Shown: positions 26,499-34,883 of the stretch, piece after piece
How the letters are laid out: the number at the start of each line of letters is the position of its first letter
How positions within the stretch are numbered: the stretch's first letter is position 1
Assembly: GCA_029260135.1 (NCBI GenBank)
Contig: JAJDDV010000010.1
Coordinates: forward strand, 1-42,789
Direction: 5' to 3'
DNA: 42,789 bases
From: Phycisphaerae bacterium
GTDB lineage: Bacteria > Planctomycetota > Phycisphaerae > UBA1845
Position numbers and translations under genes: made by a program
The notes under the pieces: generated by a model
Databases searched by the model: none
What the model saw: the letters and a program-made list of their open reading frames with translations, nothing else
Told to the model about the DNA's origin: nothing

Positions 26499-27250
26499 GG
26501 CGCCTCGCCCCCGGGAATCAGGCCTTCCAGTTCGCCGAGACCCTCTTCGCCAAGAATACCGTTGTCGCGAAGCTGACTGATGAGGTTTGGAGGAATCATG
26601 GCCGTCAGTTGCGCCGCGTTCATGCCCAGTGCGTCCATCACCACCGGAAGTGCCGCCACCAGCTCCTCGAAGTCTACATTCTGAAGAACCTGCGGATCGA
26701 ATGTGTCGATCGTGAGACCCTCGATGCCCAGCGTGTCGAGCTGCTCGGAGAGTTCCGTCACCTCCTCTTCGTTGAGACCGAAGTCTTCGGCGAAGTTCAC
26801 CGGCTTGGGTGCCGAACGCATGGCGTAGACCGTCAGGATCGACTCGGCAATGTCGTGCTCGAACTCGTCCTCACGATACTCGTCTTCACGAAGATGGTGC
26901 AGGATCTCCAGCTTCAGAAGATACACGTCCTCGACGCTGGTCCGCTCCGTCGTCAGTAACCATCCGAAGTCAGGATGACGCGGACCGAAATCCTCCTCCT
27001 CGATCTCGTCGACCGACTCGAGTTCAATGAGCCCCATCTCGAGTTCAGCCAGAAGCTGCTCCGCCAGGTGAATCGCACGAATCCGCCGCTCCATAGTGTG
27101 AACGGTGTGATCCGCGTCCTGCACCTGCGCGCCGATGACCGCCAGGCCAACGATCAGCATCCCCGTCGCAACGACCGTTTCGAGAAGAACGTACGCCGAC
27201 CGCGGTGAGAATCGACCGGGCCCCCTTCGATGGCAGCGCGAGCGTGTCAT
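26495..27250 (-). CDS. gspI: GspI-like minor pseudopilin
   Basis: The protein has about 251 residues from ATG 27250 (ATGA overlap with gspH). The prepilin signal is PRSA/YVLLETVVATGMLIVG, with Ala at -1 and Glu at +5. The segment HTMERRIRAIHLAEQLLAEL matches the first helix of GspI. The rest is strongly acidic and helical (MDALGMNAAQLTAMIPPNLI), longer than usual GspI of about 125 residues. It would sit at the pseudopilus tip with GspJ and GspK. The I/J assignments follow gene order and length and could be swapped. Confidence 0.8.
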   Translation of the reverse strand: MTRSRCHRRGPGRFSPRSAYVLLETVVATGMLIVGLAVIGAQVQDADHTVHTMERRIRAIHLAEQLLAELEMGLIELESVDEIEEEDFGPRHPDFGWLLTTERTSVEDVYLLKLEILHHLREDEYREDEFEHDIAESILTVYAMRSAPKPVNFAEDFGLNEEEVTELSEQLDTLGIEGLTIDTFDPQVLQNVDFEELVAALPVVMDALGMNAAQLTAMIPPNLISQLRDNGILGEEGLGELEGLIPGGEAP

Positions 27251-28062
27251 GGCTGCTCTTCCAACTCCCTCCCCTTCAGCTCGACCTCGCGCCCCTGAAT
27301 CCACGACTCGCGAAGTTCGAGCACATCATCTTCGGTCAGTACGCGCGAATCAAGAAAGTCCTGCCGCAAGACCGCCGGCCAGCCCTTCTCCTCGAACAGG
27401 TCGAGCTCTTCATCATAGAACGGGCGCTGCATCCACCCCAGTCCCGTCAAGCCGTCCACGATCAGATCGAGACGTGGATGATCCTCCAACTCGTCGAGGT
27501 CCGTCTCGCGCGGCGCCGTCGTCAGCGTGAAGACCGACCATTCGCACGTCCCGTCCGGCTCGATAAAAAGAGGAAGACGCTCGGGAACGAACTCCACCTC
27601 TTCGTTTTCGAAAGCGTCGTCCAGCTCCGCCTCGAGGTTCTCGGCCGCGCGATGGCGCCGATCCTGCAATCGTTCGATCGTCGGACGCCCCATCTGTACC
27701 TCGATACACCAGACACTCTCCAGGAACGTGTGCCCCACCGCCCACGACTCCGTGACGGCGTAGAACACCTCGGGCTCCTCGATCGGATCGTCCTCGCGCT
27801 CGATCATCGGCTGCACCTCGCCGCCTAAAGCGTCGAGTTCATCCTCTTCGGGAAACCGAATCCTGTAGCGCTTGCTGTCAAACGCCGCATGCGCGCGCGT
27901 CAGCGTGATCAACGAACGAAGCTGCCGGCCTGATCGTGGCAATGCATCCGCCCGAATCTCGCGAACGAAGTCCGGAACGACCAGTGCACTGATCAGCACG
28001 AGAATTCCCACCGCCAGGATCAGTTCGACCAGCGTGAATGCGCTGTCACGGCGCGGTCGCAC
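27247..28062 (-). CDS. gspH: GspH-like minor pseudopilin
   Basis: The protein has 271 residues. The GTG start follows the gspG TAG directly (TAG-GTG). The prepilin signal is RRDSA/FTLVELILAVGILVL, with Ala at -1 and Glu at +5. The segment GRQLRSLITLTRAHAAFDSK and the beta strand RYRIRFPEEDELD fit the GspH/FimT class. The C-terminal half (TAPRETDLDELEDHPRLDLI) is acidic and longer than the usual family length of about 170. GspH joins the pseudopilus core to the tip complex. Confidence 0.85.
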   Translation of the reverse strand: MRPRRDSAFTLVELILAVGILVLISALVVPDFVREIRADALPRSGRQLRSLITLTRAHAAFDSKRYRIRFPEEDELDALGGEVQPMIEREDDPIEEPEVFYAVTESWAVGHTFLESVWCIEVQMGRPTIERLQDRRHRAAENLEAELDDAFENEEVEFVPERLPLFIEPDGTCEWSVFTLTTAPRETDLDELEDHPRLDLIVDGLTGLGWMQRPFYDEELDLFEEKGWPAVLRQDFLDSRVLTEDDVLELRESWIQGREVELKGRELEEQP

Positions 28063-28524
28063 CTACTTCTCGATCCAGTTCTTGATGTCGTCGCTGCCTT
28101 CCTTCCCGTTGTCGTCCTCGCGACCCGGACCGCGACTCCAAAGATCGAATTCGTCCTCGTTGAAATCGCCGGGCGCTCGGTACTCGTACGCCATCCCCCA
28201 GGGGTCCTTCAGCTCTTCATACGTGCCTTCGAGGTACGGTCCCTTGTAACGCTCGTCGTCCACCTCAGACTTCCGCTGGAAGAGAAGGCGCAAACCGTCG
28301 TCCGAGTCGGGGAACTTCCCAATATCCCACTTGTAGTTCTTCAGCGCCTTGGCCACCGGACCGTTGCGCCCGATCTCCGCCTTGCAGAGCTGTATCCTCG
28401 CCTCTTCAGCTTTCGAGAATAACTTCGGTATCGCAAACGCCGCAAGCAGCGCCAGAATCCCAGCCACCAGCAAAACCTCCATCAGCGTAAAGGCCGACCG
28501 TCTCCGTTCATTCCGTCGCCGCAT
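28063..28524 (-). CDS. gspG: GspG major pseudopilin
   Basis: The protein has 153 residues, close to normal for GspG. The signal is RRRSA/FTLMEVLLVAGILAL, with Ala at -1 and Glu at +5. The C-terminal domain has the family pattern KNYKWDIGKFPDSDDGLRLL, GPYLEGTYEELKDPWGMAYE and a final IKNW, including the acidic region that binds calcium in GspG. ATG 28524 has GGAG seven bases upstream. It forms the pseudopilus shaft, and it lies about 57 bases after gspF. Confidence 0.93.
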   Translation of the reverse strand: MRRRNERRRSAFTLMEVLLVAGILALLAAFAIPKLFSKAEEARIQLCKAEIGRNGPVAKALKNYKWDIGKFPDSDDGLRLLFQRKSEVDDERYKGPYLEGTYEELKDPWGMAYEYRAPGDFNEDEFDLWSRGPGREDDNGKEGSDDIKNWIEK

Positions 28525-28580
28525 GACAATTCTCCACGTCGAAGTGATGTAAATCTCTTGAGAAATCCCAGCATACCTCG

Positions 28581-29777
28581 CTAAACCGCCGTCCCCATCG
28601 TGAGGATCGGAAGCAGCAAACCTACCGCAATAAAAAGCACCATTCCGGCCATCATCACCAACAAGATCGGCTCAATCACACGAACGGCCAGATCGATCTG
28701 TCGCGACGTTCGCGCCTCATTCGTATCCGCCACCTGGACGAGCACCGTCTCGAGATTGTTGCTCTCCTCGGCCACGGCGATCATGTCGACGATGACCGGC
28801 GGAAAAAGTCCGCACTCGCCCAGCGGCGCCGAAAGGGCCGCGCCCTTCCGCACACTGTCACCCGCCTCTTCGATCACGTCGGCCAAGATCGAATTACCGG
28901 CCGAGTCCTTCGCGATCTTGAGCGACTGAAGGATCGGTACACCGTTGTGCAACAGCGTTCCCAGAATCCGGCAGAATCGACAGATGGATACCATCGTGAT
29001 AATTCCGCCCAGCAACGGCGCGCGAAGTTTGAACCGCTCGAACCCGCGTCGACCCCGCTCGGTTTTCACCAAGGCGACCACCGCCACGGTAATCGCCGCA
29101 CCGACCACCAGGATCGTGCCGTAATGGGCCTTCAGAAGATCGCACGCGCCAAACACAGCCACCGTCACCGGGTTGAACGTCTCCGGTCGAAGAAACTGCC
29201 GAATCTTCGGTACGACCACGAACATCAACAGCACAACCACCAACGAGCCGACCGACACCAGAATGCACGGATAGATCATCGCGCCGAGGACCTTGTTGCG
29301 AAGCTCGTCCTGCTTCTCCGAGAAGATCGCGATTCGCCGAAGCACGTCCTCCAGGAATCCGCCCTGCTCGCCCGCGCGAACCATCGAAGCGTGCAACGGC
29401 GAAAACACGCGCGGGTGCTTCGCCATCCCATCCCCCAGTGACATTCCTCCGGCCACATCCTCCCGCAGCTCTTTCACAATGTTCGGAAGCGAACCCGCAG
29501 ACGCCTGACCGGCGATCACATCCAGCGAGCGAAGCATCGGTACGCCCGCGCTGAGAAGATCCGCCAACTGACTGTAGAACGTCGTCAGGTGTCGAGCCTT
29601 CACCCGACGACCGCGACCCAAAGAAAGCGACCCCTGCTCGATCCCTTCCGACACCTTCACCGGATACAGCGCCTGCTCGTCGAGCAAGCGCAGCGCAACC
29701 TGGTAGTTCTCAGCCGTCATCACTCCACTGACGGCCTGACCACTCGCGTCCATCGCTCGATAGCTGTAACTCGGCAC
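28581..29777 (-). CDS. gspF: GspF inner-membrane platform protein
   Basis: The protein has about 398 residues from GTG 29777 (GGGAG upstream), the family's usual length and start (VPSYSYRAMDASGQAVSGVM). The open frame extends to 29975 but that extension is Arg-rich and unlikely. Both GspF domains are present: LTTFYSQLADLLSAGVPMLR with later EDVLRRIAIFSEKQDELRNK, and RFCRILGTLLHNGVPILQSL with a final ARTSRQIDLAVRVIEPILLV. Three membrane helices are evident. A gap of about 233 bases separates it from cmk, the widest gap in the leftward series above gspD, so a promoter for the secretion genes may lie there. No box is clear. Confidence 0.92.
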   Translation of the reverse strand: MPSYSYRAMDASGQAVSGVMTAENYQVALRLLDEQALYPVKVSEGIEQGSLSLGRGRRVKARHLTTFYSQLADLLSAGVPMLRSLDVIAGQASAGSLPNIVKELREDVAGGMSLGDGMAKHPRVFSPLHASMVRAGEQGGFLEDVLRRIAIFSEKQDELRNKVLGAMIYPCILVSVGSLVVVLLMFVVVPKIRQFLRPETFNPVTVAVFGACDLLKAHYGTILVVGAAITVAVVALVKTERGRRGFERFKLRAPLLGGIITMVSICRFCRILGTLLHNGVPILQSLKIAKDSAGNSILADVIEEAGDSVRKGAALSAPLGECGLFPPVIVDMIAVAEESNNLETVLVQVADTNEARTSRQIDLAVRVIEPILLVMMAGMVLFIAVGLLLPILTMGTAV

Positions 29778-30010
29778 GCAATCGCTCCCGACACGTTTTC
29801 GCCAAACGCCGGACGCCGCGCGCACCGTAACATCCCGCAGGCGCATCGACATCCGTACTCTTCTACACCGCCGGCCCGCACGGATTGCACGTTCCTCATC
29901 GGCGCAGAACACTTCCATCGCCGGAAATCGACCGGCAACCCTATCATTATCGGCCGTTACCGACCGATCGCCCAAAACCTTCCGGAAGAAAACGCGTAAA
30001 ACTGCGATAC

Positions 30011-30673
30011 TTACAGACTTGCGTTACTAATGGTCTCGGCCATGATATCGATCACTTCAGCGATCGTCAGATCCGTCGTGTCAATCACAATCGCTTCACC
30101 GCTGACAAGAAGCGGCTCCCATTGCTTGGCATCGACCCCATCGCGCGAGCGCAGGTTCTGCATCACCTCCTCGAGCACCACCTCCTCACCATCCGCCAGC
30201 ATCTCCTGCAAACGTCGCTGCGCACGCTTCTGCAAGGAGGCCTGAAGCACGAACTTCGCATCCGCCAGAGGAAACACGACGCTTCCCTGGTCACGCCCCT
30301 CCGTGACGAGCGAGCCCAGCGACTCGCCGATGGCCCGTTGCCGGTCTACAAGCAACGCCCGGATCTCGACATGCCGCGCCACATACGGCGTAGCCGCACT
30401 GACCGCCAACGAACGGATGGCCTCGCTCACGTCGTGACCGTCCAACTGGACCCTCGTGTGCGTCGGCCCGCAATCGACGTGCAGGTCAATCGTTTCTGCC
30501 ACTTCCAGCAGCGCCGGCTTCTCGCGAATGTCGACGCCGCGCTGCTGCGCGGCCAGCGCCACCGCTCGATACATCGCCCCGGTATCGAGATAGGCAATCT
30601 CCAGTCTCGCCGCCAGCTTGCGAGCGGCTGTCGACTTTCCGGAACCCGCGGGTCCGTCGATCGTTACGATCAT
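30011..30673 (-). CDS. cmk: Cytidylate kinase
   Basis: The protein has 220 residues from ATG 30673, close to the family length. It has the P-loop IVTIDGPAGSGKSTAARKLA, the CMP-site pattern YLDTGAMYRAVALAA, and the lid/switch motif VTEGRDQGSVVFPLADAKFV. It phosphorylates CMP and dCMP in pyrimidine nucleotide metabolism. Its ATG overlaps the stop of the PEP-CTERM gene (ATGA). A longer frame to 30805 exists but reads through the overlapped gene and is not family-like. Confidence 0.93.
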   Translation of the reverse strand: MIVTIDGPAGSGKSTAARKLAARLEIAYLDTGAMYRAVALAAQQRGVDIREKPALLEVAETIDLHVDCGPTHTRVQLDGHDVSEAIRSLAVSAATPYVARHVEIRALLVDRQRAIGESLGSLVTEGRDQGSVVFPLADAKFVLQASLQKRAQRRLQEMLADGEEVVLEEVMQNLRSRDGVDAKQWEPLLVSGEAIVIDTTDLTIAEVIDIMAETISNASL

Positions 30674-31332
30674 GACCGAATCGTACCTCCATACTCCGAC
30701 GAAGGGAATCGATCGACCGGTCTCCAGCCGAGACGCCACCGACCATACTGGCGATGTCGGCGTCCGAACAAAACGGCCGCTCCGCACAACAAATAGGCAA
30801 CGCAAGCCGGCTCCGGCACAACAGTGCCAAAGACCTCGAAGGTGATGTCGTACAATATTGCTGATCCACCGAGATCGGGGTACAATCTGAATCCAAGATA
30901 ATCGACGTGAAGCAGCACATGATCGATATCAAAGCCGTACAGGTCAGGTGCAACGCCGAAAAACTCCGATTCACGATAAAGGTATCCACCCCACAACGTG
31001 TAGACCCCAATCCAGCCGTCGCTTCCGTCCGTCGCGAACAACTCGAAGTTCTCGAAGAACGGATCGTTCTCCGCATCAAAACGAGCTACTCCCGTCTCGC
31101 CCTCTTCCCACCAGACACCCGCCCCGACGCCAAGCAATGGGTCAACTGGTGGTCCTTGGGGCGGGCTGTGTGGAAGATGAAGTACGAACGGCCCACGCAA
31201 GTCCGTAATCGGGCCGCTTCCACCTCCGACCCGGGCGTCCTGCCGGAACGATTCCAAAAGCACCGGCCCGGCGCACGCCACGCTGGATGAAACGAAAATG
31301 GCCGCGGTCGCGATACCGAAGGTCCGTCTCAT
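30670..31332 (-). CDS. PEP-CTERM sorted exported protein
   Basis: The protein has about 220 residues. ATG 31332 is preceded by GGAG at six bases. It has a signal peptide (MRRTFGIATAAIFVSSSVAC, AG), then a secreted beta-type domain rich in Gly and aromatics (TDGSDGWIGVYTLWGGYLYR). The C-terminal sorting signal is VVPEPACVAYLLCGAAVLFG followed by RRHRQ. PEP-CTERM proteins are cut and anchored by an exosortase in exopolysaccharide-producing bacteria; none is in the window. About 25 further residues follow the Arg cluster, which is unusual because the motif normally ends the protein. The stop overlaps cmk. Function is unknown. Confidence 0.8.
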   Translation of the reverse strand: MRRTFGIATAAIFVSSSVACAGPVLLESFRQDARVGGGSGPITDLRGPFVLHLPHSPPQGPPVDPLLGVGAGVWWEEGETGVARFDAENDPFFENFELFATDGSDGWIGVYTLWGGYLYRESEFFGVAPDLYGFDIDHVLLHVDYLGFRLYPDLGGSAILYDITFEVFGTVVPEPACVAYLLCGAAVLFGRRHRQYGRWRLGWRPVDRFPSSEYGGTIRS

Positions 31333-31417
31333 CGTCAACTCCTCACGAAAGGCTTGAACATACCGACTCTACCGGACGACCAACGACTCGTCGAAACAAC
31401 CGGCTCAAGTCCCCCGT

Positions 31418-32179
31418 TCACGGATGCGCAAGAAAACAGAAGTTCGTGTGGTTGTCGAACTCAGCCACAAACGCCTCCCGACTCAGCGGGGCGTGCCCCC
31501 CAAGCCATGCCGGCAACAGCGAGATCTGCAGCCCGCAACCGTCCACCAGAAGGTCAAAAACCGCCTCGGGCCTCGTTCCGTAAAACTCCGCGGCACCGAG
31601 CCCGTGCTCGAAGACGATCATCGTCTTGTGCGTTCGGATCGTACGCTGAGCACCACGCAGCACCTGCAGCTCGGCGCCCTCGACATCCACCTTGATAAGG
31701 TGGATCGGTTCGTCCGAAGGCAGCAAATCGTCGAGACGTTCCGTGCGAACCTCGATCAATTCGGTCTGCTCGTTCTCGCTCGGGTATTTTCGCTCCCGCA
31801 AGCCACTGTAGGCCGGGCGACTGAGAACATGCCGAAACGTAGCCGTCCCGCGCTGGTCGCTCAGCGCAACCTCGAACACCTTCACCTGGTCGAACTTGCG
31901 GCGAAGCGTCGCGGCGAGCGCCGGGATGGGCTCAAACGCATAGTGATTGCCGCGTGGCGCATTCGCGAGCATTTGCTCCAGCATCTCGCCCGCGTGGCAA
32001 CCGACGTCCACGCAGTTGGCGTCCTCTCGCAAGACCGACGACATGATCTTCGCGGTGCATCGGTCATACAGGCGGTTGCGACGGGTATCGCGATCGAAGG
32101 TGCCCTTGATGTACCGGAATATGCGCCAACACCGTCGCGCGCCGGGGATCGCCGCGATCTTATTCGCCAGCGGATTCAT
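31418..32179 (-). CDS. FkbM-family methyltransferase
   Basis: The protein has 253 residues. SAM-binding motif I is NCVDVGCHAGEMLEQML, followed by HYAFEPIPALAATLRRKF. The FkbM signature IHLIKVDVEGAELQVLRGAQ is near residue 165. FkbM enzymes O-methylate sugars or natural products, and many lie in surface-polysaccharide loci. The nearby sugar transferase and acyltransferase genes support a glycan substrate (inference). It lies 48 bases downstream of the HEAT-repeat gene on the same strand. Confidence 0.88.
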   Translation of the reverse strand: MNPLANKIAAIPGARRCWRIFRYIKGTFDRDTRRNRLYDRCTAKIMSSVLREDANCVDVGCHAGEMLEQMLANAPRGNHYAFEPIPALAATLRRKFDQVKVFEVALSDQRGTATFRHVLSRPAYSGLRERKYPSENEQTELIEVRTERLDDLLPSDEPIHLIKVDVEGAELQVLRGAQRTIRTHKTMIVFEHGLGAAEFYGTRPEAVFDLLVDGCGLQISLLPAWLGGHAPLSREAFVAEFDNHTNFCFLAHP

Positions 32180-32227
32180 GGGATGAGACGAGCCGGGGAG
32201 AACACCGCGCCACTCATAAAACGCGAA

Positions 32228-34555
32228 TCAACCACCGCGGTAGCTTCGAACGATCTCGCCGGCTTTGTTCGCTTTGAGGTTCGTGGCACCCAGCGCCTGG
32301 CTGGCCGCCGTTCGAATGACCAGATCGGAATCCTCACGGGCGATGGTAATGAGCCCTGCGACCTGAGCTTCTTCCATCAACGTCCCGTGATTCCTCGCCG
32401 ATTCCGCCAGCGAGGCAAACGCAGCGAGACGAAGTGACTTCGCCCGATTCGCGTCGAGCGCAACGTGCGCGATGGCACGCTGTGCGGTCGGCGCCGGCAG
32501 TAACGCGAGCACCGACGCCGCCAAAGTCTGGAGTTCCTCGACGTCGCGCGCGAGCGCCGCGATCAGGGCGGGCTCCGCATCTCCGACGTCGTAGAGGGTA
32601 CGCCCGTCTGCCGCGATCCGCCGCAGTGTCTCCGTCGCCTGCAACGCCATCGACATCGCCTTGTCCGGATCGAACACAGACTGCCCCGTGCGATCTCGAA
32701 CACGCTCGAATGCACCCGCAAGATCAGACGCTGTTGCGCCGGCTGCGACCGCCTCGACGTAACGGTCAGCCAGCGCCAATTCCTCGGCGAACACCGAGTG
32801 TTGAGCCTTCGTCAAGACAACAACCGGCGTCTTCGACAAAACAAACTCGCCGCGCAGGCGCTGTAACGCGTCGGCCAGACGAGGACCGACGATGTCGGTC
32901 GAAACGTACACACCGGTCAGCGTTTGGAACTCGGTCCTCGCGCGCTGCAAGGCGCGAAGGAATCCGGTCTCAGCAATGACGTCGCGATCGCCCTCGCGAA
33001 GGACGGACGCCACGCGATTGAGGTTGTCCTCTTCCGCGTCAACCACGACGACCTGCTCACGGCCGGTCTGACTGAGCGCCTGTGCCAACAGTGGAATCAC
33101 CTGAGACGAACCCGCGAACTGCGATCGCGGCAGCGCTGCACCAAGCGCCAGCGCCGCCCGCAAACGAACCGTCAGATCAGGGAACTGAAGCGCCCGAACC
33201 AGCGGCTGCTTGTAGTCTTCCGTTCCAACCAGTGACGCCTCGCCCGCCGTGAGGCGAAGCGCCTCGATCGCGCCCAACGCGACGGCGGAATCGAAATCGT
33301 CCACCGCCCGCTCGAGCACCATGTGCGCGAAACGCGGACCGGCGGTCTGAGTGAAATACAACGCGCGTGGAAAGGCATCCGGCTGCGTCGCGTCCGCGTC
33401 CCCGTTCTCGCTGGGATCGCCGCTTTCCACGTCCATCCCTCGGCGGGCTTCGCGGCGGATATTCGATGCCAGCCACAGCGACAGAGCACCCGAATGATCG
33501 GGTTGCAGACGAAGCGCCTCCTGGCAGCAACGCATCGCCATGACCTGGCCATAGATACGCTCGCTCACCTCGACGCGATTCAACGACTGACCCCCCGCAT
33601 CCCACGACCAGACGTTGGCCAGATCAAGACGAGCATCCGCGCGAACCGCGTCATTCTCGTCGTAGTACAACTCGCCCAGCGTGAAGAACGCGTCCTCCGC
33701 ACTACCCGAGAAACGGCGACCGGTGATATCCTCAATGCGTTCGATCGCCACGCCGGCCGTACGCCGGGTCTCGGACGGCATCGCATCGTCGGCGATCAAC
33801 TTCCGCAAATACGGGATCGCCTGCGGATAGCCGATCTCGCCGAGCGTCTTGATGACGTGAAGTCGGACATCGTTGTTGGTCATCGAAAGCGCGACGACGA
33901 GTGGACTCACCGCCGGCTTGCCGATCTTGGGCATCGCGAAGATCACGCGAGGCCAAAGCCCGGACTGCCGCGAATCGAGCAACGTCTCCACGATCGCAGG
34001 AACGGCATACTCGCCGGACTCCGCCAACCGCTCTTGTGCCCATCGTTCCTGCTGCGGGTCCCCACCGAGCAACTCGATGTTGTGCAAGATGCGCCCGCGC
34101 GATTGTCGCTGCTCGTCTTCCCCCTGCTGGATCAAGGCAAGAACCTGAGACGCCGTCTCCGGAATCGACGATCGACGAATCAAAATCCCGAGCGCCTGAA
34201 GGCTCGCCTCGTCCTTGTCCGCCGCCCGCGTCAGGGCAACCGGCGTCAACTCCGGATGCGCGAGCAACGCCTTGGCGTACGCGTCAGCCATCGTGAACTG
34301 CCCCATCCGCGCGAAGTGGAGGAAGTCGTTGTACAACGACTCGACCGTCGCGTTGGTTGGCACCTGGACGCGAGATTCGCCCGCCGCGGGTTCGCCTTCT
34401 TGTCCCGACGCCGGAAGCGCCGACGCAAGAGCGACGATCATCACAATGAGTCGACACATCGCACCCGCCAGCCGGAAGCTGCGGCGCGACGTCGACTCGC
34501 CCGGGGACAAGACGCCGGAGTCAGCCCGAAAGGGCCCTTGTTCAATTCTCAGCAT
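32228..34555 (-). CDS. Exported HEAT-repeat protein with a receiver-like domain
   Basis: The protein has 775 residues from 34555. A start at ATG 34459 would place the signal peptide (MCRLIVMIVALASALPASGQ) at the very N-terminus and may be correct. HEAT/TPR-like helical repeats fill about 70-290 (PLVVALSMTNNDVRLHVIKT, YLRKLIADDAMPSETRRTAG) and 410-490, and again at about 650-760 (LITIAREDSDLVIRTAASQA). Residues 500-620 read as a CheY-like receiver fold: acidic VVVVDAEEDN, a helix, TGVYVSTDIVGP at the phosphosite strand, and KTPVVVLTK, but without the usual KP at the last strand. A receiver-like fold in an exported protein is odd. It may be a pseudo-receiver used for binding. Confidence 0.75.
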   Translation of the reverse strand: MLRIEQGPFRADSGVLSPGESTSRRSFRLAGAMCRLIVMIVALASALPASGQEGEPAAGESRVQVPTNATVESLYNDFLHFARMGQFTMADAYAKALLAHPELTPVALTRAADKDEASLQALGILIRRSSIPETASQVLALIQQGEDEQRQSRGRILHNIELLGGDPQQERWAQERLAESGEYAVPAIVETLLDSRQSGLWPRVIFAMPKIGKPAVSPLVVALSMTNNDVRLHVIKTLGEIGYPQAIPYLRKLIADDAMPSETRRTAGVAIERIEDITGRRFSGSAEDAFFTLGELYYDENDAVRADARLDLANVWSWDAGGQSLNRVEVSERIYGQVMAMRCCQEALRLQPDHSGALSLWLASNIRREARRGMDVESGDPSENGDADATQPDAFPRALYFTQTAGPRFAHMVLERAVDDFDSAVALGAIEALRLTAGEASLVGTEDYKQPLVRALQFPDLTVRLRAALALGAALPRSQFAGSSQVIPLLAQALSQTGREQVVVVDAEEDNLNRVASVLREGDRDVIAETGFLRALQRARTEFQTLTGVYVSTDIVGPRLADALQRLRGEFVLSKTPVVVLTKAQHSVFAEELALADRYVEAVAAGATASDLAGAFERVRDRTGQSVFDPDKAMSMALQATETLRRIAADGRTLYDVGDAEPALIAALARDVEELQTLAASVLALLPAPTAQRAIAHVALDANRAKSLRLAAFASLAESARNHGTLMEEAQVAGLITIAREDSDLVIRTAASQALGATNLKANKAGEIVRSYRGG

Positions 34556-34582
34556 GGTCGCATTATTTCTGGGGTTGCGGTA

Positions 34583-34744
34583 TTAGATGTTCTGGAGAAT
34601 GGCCAGGCTTCCGGCGGCGGAAATCCCCAGGAACACGGTCTGAAGCCACTCATTAAAGGAAACCGCGCTGCAACCGGCAGCTTGAAGCAACACGGCGCCG
34701 GGAACCAGGACCTTCATGGCACGTACCGACCAGGACTTTCTCAT
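34583..34744 (-). CDS. Small lipoprotein-like peptide
   Basis: The protein has 53 residues. ATG 34744 (MRKSWS) is chosen because GGAGG lies six bases upstream. The hydrophobic run VLVPGAVLLQAAGC ends in a lipobox-like Cys, followed by a second hydrophobic segment (LQTVFLGISAAGSLAIL). Small proteins of this shape seem to recur in planctomycetes (from memory, not checked). Function is unknown. It is divergent from the sugar transferase gene; the shared promoter region is about 34745-34883. Confidence 0.6.
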   Translation of the reverse strand: MRKSWSVRAMKVLVPGAVLLQAAGCSAVSFNEWLQTVFLGISAAGSLAILQNI

Positions 34745-34883
34745 CGACATCCTCCATCTACACGAGGCTCGTCTCAGCCTGGACACACCGCCCCGCCACC
34801 TCCAAGTGGCCTTGCCACCGCGCCGTCCAGGCTCGCAGATCAGGCAGTGTACCGGGGCCGTATCGTGGGTCAATATCTAACGC

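Noticed and set aside
29778..29975. N-terminal extension of GspF to the upstream in-frame ATG
   Set aside because: The extension is Arg-rich and unlike GspF. The GTG at 29777 has a ribosome site and gives the conserved family start.
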